This document shows, one piece after another, positions 1-5,627 of a stretch of DNA of 6,062 nt. A program made the position numbers and the translations under genes. The first letter of the stretch is position 1, and each line of letters starts with the position of its first letter. This DNA comes from an uncultured Eubacteriales bacterium. GTDB lineage: Bacteria; Bacillota; Clostridia; Oscillospirales; CAG-272. The notes beneath the pieces are model-generated. The model worked only from the letters and a program-made list of their open reading frames with translations. It had not been told where the DNA came from and searched no databases. The stretch spans positions 1 to 6,062 of the forward strand of contig CAKSOR010000174.1 in NCBI GenBank assembly GCA_934477985.1, given 5' to 3'.

Positions 1-970
1 GGACATAGACCTCGCCGTCGACTATCATCGCTCTGGCGGCGGGAGCCTGGTATACGCCTCCGTCCATCAATTGCCACTCGCAGCCAAGCTCGGTCTCCTC
101 GCCGTCGGCGATGAATTTCTCGAGGTAGAGCAGCTCAAAGCTGTCCGCCGTTATCTGCCGGCTGAGGTCATTCAGGAAGCTCCAGTCGAATTCCTTCGCG
201 CCGGACGTGTCGATTCTGAGGATGTTGTCCCTGAACTCATATTTTGTTCCGGTCAGCCCGCAGAAATCGGTCAGCTTCATGTAGGTATGACCGAGTGTCA
301 TCTTTGCCGGTTTGTAGGTGAATGCCTTGAGCTCGTGCGGTTCGCCTTCGACCCTGAATGTCATCTTTCCGCTTGTGGCTGACCAGACCGCGCTCGGGTC
401 GAGCTTTCCGTCTGACAGCACCATACCGATGTCGGTGTCGATGACGCGGTCGGAATAGTCGTGATTTACCCGCAGCTCGCGCGCTTCGCCGTCCCATGTG
501 ACGTTATAGCCGAGCTCCATCAGATCCTCGACGACTATGCAGGTGTATCCGCCGATGTTGTAGGACGCGAGGGATGCGGTGATACCGTCGAAGTTGTACT
601 CTGTCACTATATCTGTAGTGTATATATGTTTCGGCTTGCTTCCGCTGAAGTAGCCCTCGGGATAATTGACCGGTCGGTTCGCCGGATCGGTTTTTGCGAG
701 ATCGCCGGCGTGATGATATCTGAAATTATCGGTCACGATAAGCCTGCGGTCAGCTGAGTTCCATTCAACTCCGATTCCGCCGAAAAGTGCGAGGTCCTCG
801 GCGACTATGACTGTCTGCCCGCCGATGTTGTAGGAGTTTATCTCTTTGTCGAAAAAGTATGTTTTTATATCCGTAGAATAAACATCACCCGCGATGTCGC
901 CGGGTATCGCGAGGACTGTCGTTGGCGCGAGGATCAGCGCGGGAAGCAGGATCGCCGCAATTTTCTTCAT
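1..970 (-). CDS. Secreted stalk-repeat (copper amine oxidase-like N-domain) protein, C-terminus missing
   Basis: Open from an ATG at 970 to the window edge: 323 codons and no stop, so the C-terminus is missing. GGAGGAG at 980-986, 9 bases upstream, fixes the start. Residues 1-21 are a classic signal peptide (KK, a hydrophobic core, VLA before the cut), with no lipobox cysteine, so the protein is exported and not lipidated. After it come repeats of about 50 residues of the type usually called copper amine oxidase-like N-terminal or stalk domain. Unit 1 is near residues 29-80 and unit 2 near 116-169; each carries SYNIGG, then a V(A/V)EDL helix and a W-(D/N)-x2-x-R strand. SYNIGG recurs exactly 90 residues apart. 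A degenerate third unit lies near 204-254 (TYMKLTDF), and a further one seems to begin near 313. Despite the domain name, no copper or amine oxidase active site is visible. In the family these repeats sit on extracellular or wall-associated proteins. Any catalytic domain would lie beyond the window. It is divergent from the isomerase operon, and a functional link is unproven. Confidence 0.85.
   Translation of the reverse strand, partial: MKKIAAILLPALILAPTTVLAIPGDIAGDVYSTDIKTYFFDKEINSYNIGGQTVIVAEDLALFGGIGVEWNSADRRLIVTDNFRYHHAGDLAKTDPANRPVNYPEGYFSGSKPKHIYTTDIVTEYNFDGITASLASYNIGGYTCIVVEDLMELGYNVTWDGEARELRVNHDYSDRVIDTDIGMVLSDGKLDPSAVWSATSGKMTFRVEGEPHELKAFTYKPAKMTLGHTYMKLTDFCGLTGTKYEFRDNILRIDTSGAKEFDWSFLNDLSRQITADSFELLYLEKFIADGEETELGCEWQLMDGGVYQAPAARAMIVDGEVYV
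464..886 (-). repeat. Two tandem stalk-domain units inside the secreted protein
   Basis: The coding positions of unit 1 (about 731-886) and unit 2 (about 464-625) encode similar segments. At DNA level an exact 17-base match encoding SYNIGG and flanks is found at 549-565 and 819-835, 270 bases (90 codons) apart. Around it the protein similarity is moderate, so the duplication is old and not a recent slippage product. Confidence 0.7.
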
Positions 971-1003
971 TATAATATTCTCCTCCATAGCTTTGTTTCA
1001 TAT

Positions 1004-1024
1004 ATGATATGACGGATGATATGA
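1004..1024. repeat. 9-bp direct repeat, period 12, in the divergent intergenic region
   Basis: ATGATATGA occurs at 1004-1012 and again at 1016-1024, separated by CGG. It lies 35-55 bases upstream of the minus-strand secreted-protein start, next to a 10-bp palindrome TCATATATGA at 998-1007. It sits where the -10 or transcription start of the minus-strand gene would be expected, but I could not pick a convincing -35/-10 pair there. It could be a regulator site or an AT-rich accident. Confidence 0.4.
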
Positions 1025-1032
1025 GCAAAATG

Positions 1033-1047
1033 TTCCCATTCCGGGAA
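1033..1047. repeat. Short inverted repeat upstream of the isomerase promoter
   Basis: TTCCC and GGGAA flank five bases (ATTCC) at 1033-1047. An alternative register is TTCC-G-GGAA at 1039-1047. It sits about 28 bases upstream of the isomerase -35 box and could serve either divergent gene. No U-tract suitable for termination of a known transcript accompanies it in the minus direction. Confidence 0.25.
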
Positions 1048-1074
1048 ATTTTTTTGGAAAAATTCAAAAAACTA

Positions 1075-1103
1075 TTGAAATTTCGCGCGAGATGTGATAT
1101 AAT
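1075..1103 (+). promoter_or_regulatory. SigA-type promoter of the isomerase-GH43 operon
   Basis: The -35 box TTGAAA is at 1075-1080 and a perfect TATAAT at 1098-1103, with exactly 17 bases between. A TGA at 1095-1097 makes an extended -10. The expected transcript start is near 1110, leaving a leader of about 35 bases before the ATG at 1144. GAAATTTCGC at 1077-1086 overlaps the -35 and spacer and matches a motif upstream of both lipoprotein genes, so a repressor bound here would block RNA polymerase. Confidence 0.85.
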
Positions 1104-1143
1104 GTCTCTGCATAAAATAATTGCTTCGAAAGGAAGACTTAAA

Positions 1144-1902
1144 ATGAGAATTTGTGTACCGATCCCCTGCTTCTATGGAAAGCTCGACTTCTGCGACGCC
1201 ATCCGCAAGGTCGGCGAGCTCGGCTTTGACGCTGTTGAGACCTACAACTGGAAGAATCTCGACCTCGACGCGGTCAGAAAGACCTGCGAGGAGACCGGCG
1301 TTGAGCTCGTCTCAATGTGCACCTCTGAGTTCAGAATGACCGACCCGACCTTCCGTCAGCAGTGGCTCGACGGGCTCAAGGAGAGCTGCGAGGCTGCCAA
1401 CAAGGCGGGCGCCAAGCACCTCATCACCCAGGTCGGACAGGACACCGGCGCTCCCCGCGAGGAGCAGCACGCCGCTATCGTCGAGACCTTGATGCAGGCA
1501 AAGCCTATCCTCGACGCTCACAAGGTAACGATCATGCTCGAGCCGCTCAACACGCTCGTCAACCATCCGGGCTACTACCTCTGGAGAGCTCAGGAGGGCT
1601 TCGACATCATCCATGAGGTCGATCATCCTTACGTCAAGCTGATCTATGACATTTATCACCAGCAGGTCATGGAGGGCAACATCATCCCGAGCATCGTCAA
1701 CAACCTCGACTGCATCGCTCATCTCCACAGCGCCGGACACCCTGGCAGAATCGACCTCCAGTTCGGCGAGAACGACTACAAGGTCATCTTCCAGAAGGTC
1801 GACGAGGCGGGCTACAAGGGCTGCTGCGGACTCGAGTACCGTCCGACGATGGATCCGACCGAGTCGCTGAAGGAATTCAGGCGCATTTATCTCGGCAAGT
1901 AA
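1144..1902 (+). CDS. Sugar isomerase/epimerase, xylose isomerase-like TIM barrel, hydroxypyruvate isomerase-like
   Basis: This is a 252-residue cytoplasmic enzyme of the AP-endonuclease-2/xylose-isomerase-like TIM-barrel superfamily, close in length and motifs to hydroxypyruvate isomerase and the related 2-oxo-tetronate isomerase. Visible family signatures are MLEPLNT (Glu133), IYDIYHQQVMEG (Asp169, His172), AHLHSAGHPGR (His195) and GLEYRP (Glu231). Glu133, Asp169, His195 and Glu231 are at the places where the family binds its divalent metal, with Glu133 and Glu231 as the acid/base pair. His195 replaces the Gln usual in true hydroxypyruvate isomerases, so the substrate may differ. The reading frame is open back to an ATG at 1009, but ATG 1144 is the start: AAAGGA at 1129-1134 lies 9 bases before it, the promoter's -10 is at 1098-1103, and the family N-terminus (MRICVPIPCF) begins there. 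It is the first gene of an operon with the GH43-like gene. The superfamily is certain; the exact substrate is not. Confidence 0.88.
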   Translation: MRICVPIPCFYGKLDFCDAIRKVGELGFDAVETYNWKNLDLDAVRKTCEETGVELVSMCTSEFRMTDPTFRQQWLDGLKESCEAANKAGAKHLITQVGQDTGAPREEQHAAIVETLMQAKPILDAHKVTIMLEPLNTLVNHPGYYLWRAQEGFDIIHEVDHPYVKLIYDIYHQQVMEGNIIPSIVNNLDCIAHLHSAGHPGRIDLQFGENDYKVIFQKVDEAGYKGCCGLEYRPTMDPTESLKEFRRIYLGK

Positions 1903-2750
1903 TGATAGTCTCAGGAATTCCCTGTCTGCGCGACCCGTTCGTGCTGGTCGAGGGCGGAAAATATTACGTCTACGGGACAGGCTGGGTCTGCTGGCGCGGA
2001 GAGAAGCTCGATGGAGATTTCGAGCTCCTCGGAGAGGTCGCCGGGACTCCGGCTGACTGCGCCGGCTGCAAGTGGGCGCCCGAGGTGCATAAGTACAACG
2101 GCGGCTACTACATGTTCACGACCTATAAGTCTGAGGCAACCGGACACCGCGGCTGCACGATAATGCGCGCCGAAAAGCCCGAAGGACCTTTCCGCGAGAT
2201 CACCGGCGGACACTTCACGCCGAAGGACTGGGACTCGATAGACGCGACGTTCTATGTTGACGAGAAAGGTCAGCCCTGGTCGGTTTTCGTCCACGAATGG
2301 ACGAGCACGGACGATGGAATCGGTCGCATGTGCGCTGTGAAGCTCTCGGAAGATCTGACTCACACGGTAAGCGAGCCGGTCGAGCTCTTCAGAGCGGATT
2401 CACCGTCCTGGACGAACGAGCGGGTCACCGACGGCTGTTTTATGCACAGGTGCGAGAACGGCGAGCTTCTGATGCTATGGTCGAACTTTGCCGCCGGAGG
2501 CTATGTCGTCGGAATCGCGAGATCGGACAACGGCAAACCGGACGGTCACTGGACGCATGACGACAAGCTGCTCTTCTCGAAGGAAGTCGACGGAGTCTGC
2601 GACGGCGGGCACGGAATGCTCTTCACCGGACTTGACAGAAAGCTGTATCTCTCGATACACTCGCCGAATCATCCTGGTGCTGGACGTCCGCACGAGACGC
2701 CGGTATTCGTTCGGGTGAGGGAAGTAAACGGAAACATAATTCTGGCATGA
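1902..2750 (+). CDS. Intracellular GH43-like glycosidase (five-bladed beta-propeller)
   Basis: The protein has 282 residues and no signal peptide, so it should act in the cytoplasm on imported oligosaccharides. It resembles glycoside hydrolase family 43, whose members are mostly beta-xylosidases and alpha-arabinofuranosidases. Asp11 in CLRDPFV matches the catalytic base, Asp114 in WDSIDATF the pKa-modulating Asp, and His237 in DGGHGM the conserved metal-site His. WAPEVHKYNGGYYMF (residues 58-72) and the VGIARSDNG and SIHSPN segments fit the family. At the usual general-acid position (EGP in most GH43) the sequence is VTDGCF, with Asp177. I recall a GH43 subgroup with VTDGP, so the Asp may be normal there, but the Cys is unusual. 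The ATG overlaps the isomerase stop by one base (TAATG at 1900-1904) and has only a weak Shine-Dalgarno, which suggests coupled translation. Length is short but plausible for a single-domain GH43. The family is likely; the substrate is unknown. Confidence 0.85.
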   Translation: MIVSGIPCLRDPFVLVEGGKYYVYGTGWVCWRGEKLDGDFELLGEVAGTPADCAGCKWAPEVHKYNGGYYMFTTYKSEATGHRGCTIMRAEKPEGPFREITGGHFTPKDWDSIDATFYVDEKGQPWSVFVHEWTSTDDGIGRMCAVKLSEDLTHTVSEPVELFRADSPSWTNERVTDGCFMHRCENGELLMLWSNFAAGGYVVGIARSDNGKPDGHWTHDDKLLFSKEVDGVCDGGHGMLFTGLDRKLYLSIHSPNHPGAGRPHETPVFVRVREVNGNIILA

Positions 2751-2759
2751 ATTCAAAGA

Positions 2760-2787
2760 GGCTGCCGCGAACGCGACAGCCTTTTTT
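2760..2787 (+). terminator. Intrinsic terminator of the isomerase-GH43 operon
   Basis: GGCTG-C-CGC pairs with GCG-A-CAGCC (2760-2781), with one C/A mismatch and a GAAC loop, followed by six T (2782-2787). It begins 10 bases after the GH43 stop. In the opposite direction the hairpin is followed only by TCTTT, so it might weakly terminate the convergent LacI transcript too. Confidence 0.9.
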
Positions 2788-2856
2788 CTGTCTGCCGTGG
2801 CTTTCGACCATAAGCCGCGACACAGAACAGTTGAGGATGATTCAGGGTTCAATTAT

Positions 2857-2875
2857 CCGGTTCTTATGAAGCCGG
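2857..2875 (-). terminator. Possible hairpin after the lacI-type gene
   Basis: CCGG-TTC pairs with GAA-CCGG around a TTAT loop, with one bulged G, about 45 bases beyond the LacI-type stop. Read on the minus strand it is followed by ATAATTG and not a U-tract, so it is a weak candidate for the 3' end of the repressor transcript. The rest of 2788-2917 shows no gene. Confidence 0.25.
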
Positions 2876-2917
2876 GACAAGGCGTCAAGCCGTTTCGTGC
2901 GCGAATCCGACGCGGTC

Positions 2918-3892
2918 TCATATCACTGCCGTCTCCCGGACGACTATCTCGCTTTTAACCTTGATGTTCATTGGCTCGGATTCGTCGCCGTTTATGCGCG
3001 CCATCAGCCGGTCGACCACCTTTTCGTACATCTCGCGGCTCTTCTGGTCGATCGTCGTGATGCCGAGACGGTAGCTCGACGCGGCGCGCAGATTGTCGTT
3101 ACCGACTAGCGCCAATTTGTCCGGGACGCTTATCCCGGCGTTCCCGGCGGCGTTCAGGACTCCGATGACGATGTAATCGTATGCGCAGATTATCGCGTCG
3201 GGCGGTTCGGGCAGCGAGAACAGCTTCTCGAACCCTTCCGCGCCAGCCGCCGCGAACCGCAGCTTCGACGAGAATATCAGCGACTCGTCGAGTATTCCGA
3301 GCTCACTCGCGGCTTTCCGGAAGGCGATCTCGCGCCCGAACGAATAATCCTCGCTGACAAATCCGATACGCTTTCGTCCGCTCGCTCTGAGCCGCTCCAG
3401 CACCTCTGACATCGCGGAGTAGATGTCAGCTGAGATGTCGTCGAACTTGCTTGAGCGTGAGTTGACCGTCACGACCGGAATGTCGCCGCGTTTAAGCGCT
3501 GTCACTATCAGAGGATCCTCTATTGAAGGTCCTTCGATTATTATCCCATCGAAAAATCCCGAACGTGTCGGAAGGAGATCGCTTATCCGCTCATCATCGA
3601 AGTTGGTTTCGGCGGCGAAGACATTGAATCCACGCTCACGCGCGATCATGTTCAGCAGTCCGAGCACCTCGCCGTAGAACTCGCTTCGGAACTCGGGGAC
3701 AATCACAAGTATATTCAGCCGTCTGCGGATTTTCCGAGGCGGCTTTTTGCAGCCGAGACGCTTTGCCTCGGCGCGGATTTTTTCGCGGAGCTCCCCGCTT
3801 ATCTCGTGAGAGCCGCGAAGCGCCTTCGCGACCGTCGATTCCGATACGCCGAGCAGCGCGGCGAGTTCTTTCTGTTTCAAGCCTGTGACCAT
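2918..3892 (-). CDS. LacI-family transcriptional regulator
   Basis: A 324-residue one-component repressor: N-terminal DNA-binding domain plus a periplasmic-binding-protein-like sugar sensor. The helix-turn-helix is residues 5-25 (KQKELAALLGVSESTVAKAL), with recognition helix VSESTVAKALRGS, followed by the third helix to residue 47. Strand ILVIVPEF at 61-68 starts the sensor domain, and VGNDN (263-267) with ITTIDQ (278-283) matches the family's G-x-D-D and TT-[IV] landmarks. The usual hinge (GYxPNxxARxL) is replaced by a basic GCKKPPRKIRRRLN stretch at 47-60. Start choice: ATG at 3892 gives the best N-terminus, but AAAGG ends only one base before it, and a TTG at 3880 is the only other near option. 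It is convergent with the GH43 operon and divergent from the lipoprotein gene, the usual setting for a local regulator of a sugar locus. The effector is not predictable from the sequence. Confidence 0.9.
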   Translation of the reverse strand: MVTGLKQKELAALLGVSESTVAKALRGSHEISGELREKIRAEAKRLGCKKPPRKIRRRLNILVIVPEFRSEFYGEVLGLLNMIARERGFNVFAAETNFDDERISDLLPTRSGFFDGIIIEGPSIEDPLIVTALKRGDIPVVTVNSRSSKFDDISADIYSAMSEVLERLRASGRKRIGFVSEDYSFGREIAFRKAASELGILDESLIFSSKLRFAAAGAEGFEKLFSLPEPPDAIICAYDYIVIGVLNAAGNAGISVPDKLALVGNDNLRAASSYRLGITTIDQKSREMYEKVVDRLMARINGDESEPMNIKVKSEIVVRETAVI

Positions 3893-3976
3893 ACCTTTCG
3901 TACTATCTTACATTTTTGTAGCTTTCGCGATCCTGTGTCGTGAATGCCGCAAAATTGTGGTTATCACCTCTGAAAT

Positions 3977-4005
3977 ATTATACTATATTATCGCGGCAAA
4001 GTCAA
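3977..4005 (-). promoter_or_regulatory. Promoter of the lacI-type gene
   Basis: On the minus strand TTGACT (4005-4000) and a perfect TATAAT (3982-3977) are 17 bases apart. The transcript should start near 3970, leaving an untranslated leader of about 78 bases. The small palindrome GGT-TATC-ACC at 3959-3968 lies just after the expected start and could allow autoregulation. The CGAAATTTCG palindrome begins 8 bases beyond the -35. Confidence 0.8.
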
Positions 4006-4008
4006 GCG

Positions 4009-4025
4009 TTTACGAAATTTCGCAA
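4009..4025. promoter_or_regulatory. CGAAATTTCG palindrome, candidate operator
   Basis: A perfect 10-bp palindrome at 4013-4022, extended by TTT and AAA arms on either side of one mismatched pair. It lies between the divergent repressor and lipoprotein promoters, adjoining the repressor -35 and 75 bases before the lipoprotein -35. An identical palindrome is at 5592-5601, and GAAATTTCGC recurs in the isomerase promoter. It lacks the central CG step typical of LacI-family operators. Confidence 0.45.
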
Positions 4026-4049
4026 AAGATTTTTGACCGATGCGTCAAA

Positions 4050-4100
4050 ACGCCGATGGGAGATTTGTGCCGACATCCAAACTTTCCGCGCGGGGCTTGA
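4050..4100. other. Codon-periodic conserved block, copy 1
   Basis: This block ends inside the lipoprotein -35 box. On the plus strand it reads KTPMGDLCRHPNFPRGA then TGA; on the minus strand it reads CQAPRGKFGCRHKSP. Compared with copy 2, differences fall mostly at third codon positions in both of these registers. No start with a ribosome binding site was found, so it is not called a gene. Confidence 0.35.
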
Positions 4101-4125
4101 CAAAATCGGCTTTTGGTGATAGAAT
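4097..4125 (+). promoter_or_regulatory. Promoter of the first lipoprotein gene
   Basis: Consensus -35 TTGACA (4097-4102), 17-base spacer, TAGAAT -10 (4120-4125) and an extended TGA at 4117-4119. Transcription should begin near 4132. The ribosome binding site AAAGGA at 4144-4149 is 7 bases before the ATG. Confidence 0.85.
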
Positions 4126-4138
4126 ATTCTCACCAAAA
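4111..4138. promoter_or_regulatory. Perfect 9-bp inverted repeat over the -10, likely operator
   Basis: TTTTGGTGA (4111-4119) and TCACCAAAA (4130-4138) are exact inverted copies around a 10-base centre that includes the -10 box. The right arm spans the predicted transcript start, so a bound dimer should block initiation. The core TTTGGT-N14-ACCAAA is kept in the second promoter. It could be the site of the divergent LacI-type protein or of an unlinked regulator. Confidence 0.65.
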
Positions 4139-4156
4139 AACAGAAAGGACACTATC

Positions 4157-5578
4157 ATGGACAAAAAAGTTATCAGCGCTTTGCTCATGGCTTCGATGCT
4201 CGCGGGACTCTTCGCGTGCGGCGAAAGCACACAGCCGGATGAGACCACCGCTCAGAGCGGCGAGACCACGACCGAGGCGGAGACTACAAGCTACATCGAC
4301 ACTCTGCCAAAAGTCGACTACACAGGGCAGGAGTTCGTCATCATCGGGCAGAACAAGAATGACCGGCAGAATTTCTACATCGAGGAACTTGAGAGCGAAG
4401 TCCGCAACGACGCTCTGAAAAAACGCGATACGGCTGTTTCAGAGAGGCTCGGGATTATACTTGAGTATGTAAGCTATCCCGCGCGCGGTGAGGTGACAGC
4501 GGCTGTTCAGCAGGCGGTGCTCGCCGGGGATGAGTCGTATCACCTCATGGTGAACTCGCTCTCTGACGGCATGAACAAGCTGACATCCGGAGATATGCTG
4601 TATGATCTCAAGGAGATACCCTATCTGACGCTTGATTCCGAGCGCTGGAATGCCTCGATGCTTGAGAATATGAGTTTCAACAACAAACTGTTCTTCACGA
4701 CCGGACCAGTGTCGCTTACCTACTACTATACGCCTATTTCGATGATGATGAATCTGCGTCTTGCCGATGAGTACAAGGTCGGAAATATCTATGATATTGT
4801 CAAGTCGGGAAAGTGGACGGCTGACAAGCTCTACAGCCTGACCAAGGACGTTTCACGCGACCTGAACAATGACGGAACGATGGATGAGAACGATTTCTAC
4901 GGTCTTCTGATGGAGGGAACATTTGGGAATGTCCTGTTCAACAGCACCGGGATAAAGAGCGTTGAGAACGGCAAACTCATGCTCGACAGCGCGAATTCCA
5001 TAGACGCGATACAGAAGCTTGCCGGTATGTTCGGAGACCGCGACGTATTCTTCAACGACCCAGGCGGCAATGACACCGGAGTGCCGGTATTCAGGAATGG
5101 CAACGGTCTCTTCATGGACTACGACATGCTCGGAATCAGTCAGACGCGCGATATGAAGGACGACTTCGCGATAATTCCGACGCCGAAATATGACGAGTCG
5201 CAGGAGAAATACAACTCAGTCTGCAATACCTGGCTCGCGAGCGGAATCGGTGTCCCGAAAATCTGTTCCGACCCCGAGCGCACCGGACTTGTCATGGAGA
5301 CCATGGCGTACTATTCGAACGAGTATCTAACGCCCGCCGTTTACGAGGTCACGCTGAAGGGCAAGGTCGCCCGTGACGACGACTCGTCGATCATGCTTGA
5401 CATCATCTATGAGAACACCTATTTCGACATGGTGACCGCGTTCAACTTCAACAATGTTGCAGTGCTTCTGCGTGACGCGGTGCTCGGCGAGACCGAAAAC
5501 TTCTCATCTGCTTATGCGGCAAGCAAATCCGCGGCGCAGGCTGAGCTCGATAAGATACTCGAGAGCACTAACAGCTGA
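4157..5578 (+). CDS. Sugar ABC transporter substrate-binding lipoprotein (complete)
   Basis: A 473-residue extracellular solute-binding protein. The signal peptide (MDKK, hydrophobic 5-17) ends in a lipobox GLFAC, with Cys21 as the lipidated residue, so it is anchored outside the membrane. Residues 22-46 form a Thr/Glu/Ser-rich linker. The mature domain starts near 50 (DTLPKVDYTGQEFVIIG) and has the two-lobed architecture of the bacterial family 1 type binding proteins used by oligosaccharide transporters. DLNNDGTMDEND at 235-246 is a canonical EF-hand-type calcium loop, often seen in these proteins. AAAGGA at 4144-4149 and the lipobox spacing select ATG 4157; the frame is open upstream to 4040, but that would displace the signal peptide and run across the promoter. 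Residues 1-108 match the next gene at 74 of 108 positions (my ungapped count). No permease or ATPase gene is in the window. The ligand is presumably an oligosaccharide, from the neighbours. Confidence 0.9.
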   Translation: MDKKVISALLMASMLAGLFACGESTQPDETTAQSGETTTEAETTSYIDTLPKVDYTGQEFVIIGQNKNDRQNFYIEELESEVRNDALKKRDTAVSERLGIILEYVSYPARGEVTAAVQQAVLAGDESYHLMVNSLSDGMNKLTSGDMLYDLKEIPYLTLDSERWNASMLENMSFNNKLFFTTGPVSLTYYYTPISMMMNLRLADEYKVGNIYDIVKSGKWTADKLYSLTKDVSRDLNNDGTMDENDFYGLLMEGTFGNVLFNSTGIKSVENGKLMLDSANSIDAIQKLAGMFGDRDVFFNDPGGNDTGVPVFRNGNGLFMDYDMLGISQTRDMKDDFAIIPTPKYDESQEKYNSVCNTWLASGIGVPKICSDPERTGLVMETMAYYSNEYLTPAVYEVTLKGKVARDDDSSIMLDIIYENTYFDMVTAFNFNNVAVLLRDAVLGETENFSSAYAASKSAAQAELDKILESTNS

Positions 5579-5586
5579 GGACAGAC

Positions 5587-5612
5587 GTTTACGAAATTTC
5601 GCAGACTTTTTT
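5587..5612 (+). terminator. Possible intrinsic terminator of the first lipoprotein gene, overlapping the palindrome
   Basis: GTTT-a-CGA pairs with TCG-c-AGAC (5587-5606) around an AATT loop, with one mismatch and one G-U pair, followed by six T (5607-5612). It starts 9 bases after the stop at 5578, a normal place for a terminator. The stem is short and AT-rich, so it would be weak. Copy 1 holds the same palindrome without an upstream plus-strand gene, which argues for a regulatory role or a relic of a lost upstream copy. Confidence 0.45.
5592..5601. promoter_or_regulatory. CGAAATTTCG palindrome, second copy
   Basis: Identical to 4013-4022 and at the same distance from the downstream -35 box. 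Whether it works as an operator or as the stem of a terminator is not decided by the sequence. Confidence 0.4.
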
Positions 5613-5627
5613 GAACTATATCACAAA

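Larger units (their letters stand above)
4007..4156 (+). repeat. Lipoprotein leader, copy 1 of a duplicated 150-bp unit
   Basis: From CGTTTACG at 4007 to the lipoprotein start, this matches 5586-5737 in order and nearly in length (150 against 152 bases). Shared blocks are CGTTTACGAAATTTCGCA, ATTTGTGCCG, CGCGGGGCTTGACAAA and CTTTTGGTGATA. The unit carries a palindrome, a codon-periodic block (4050-4100), promoter, operator-like repeat and ribosome binding site. It shows that gene and control region were duplicated together. Confidence 0.8.

Noticed and set aside
237..497. Minus-strand 86-codon ORF and the plus-strand ORFs at 71-382 and 461-757
   Set aside because: All are frame shadows of the stalk-repeat gene, which is the only frame with signal peptide, ribosome binding site and internal repeats.
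1009..1143. N-terminal extension of the isomerase frame back to ATG 1009
   Set aside because: It would run through the promoter, has no ribosome binding site, and the family N-terminus begins at 1144.
1312..1740. Minus-strand 142-codon ORF inside the isomerase gene
   Set aside because: It is antisense to strongly conserved isomerase motifs, a common artefact in GC-rich coding DNA.
3908..3913. ATGTAA start-stop on the minus strand in the repressor leader
   Set aside because: It has no ribosome binding site, and six bases is expected by chance; not enough for a regulatory minimal ORF claim.
3885..4100. Plus-strand 71-codon ORF in the divergent control region
   Set aside because: It overlaps the repressor start, its promoter and the palindrome, and has no ribosome binding site or family resemblance; only its last codons resemble copy 2.
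4040..4156. Longer start for the first lipoprotein
   Set aside because: It crosses the -35 and -10 boxes and would bury the signal peptide 39 residues in; ATG 4157 has a good ribosome binding site.
4244..4300. Thr/Glu-rich repeat-like stretch in the lipoprotein
   Set aside because: It is the flexible linker usual after a lipobox and not a separate DNA repeat or mobile element.
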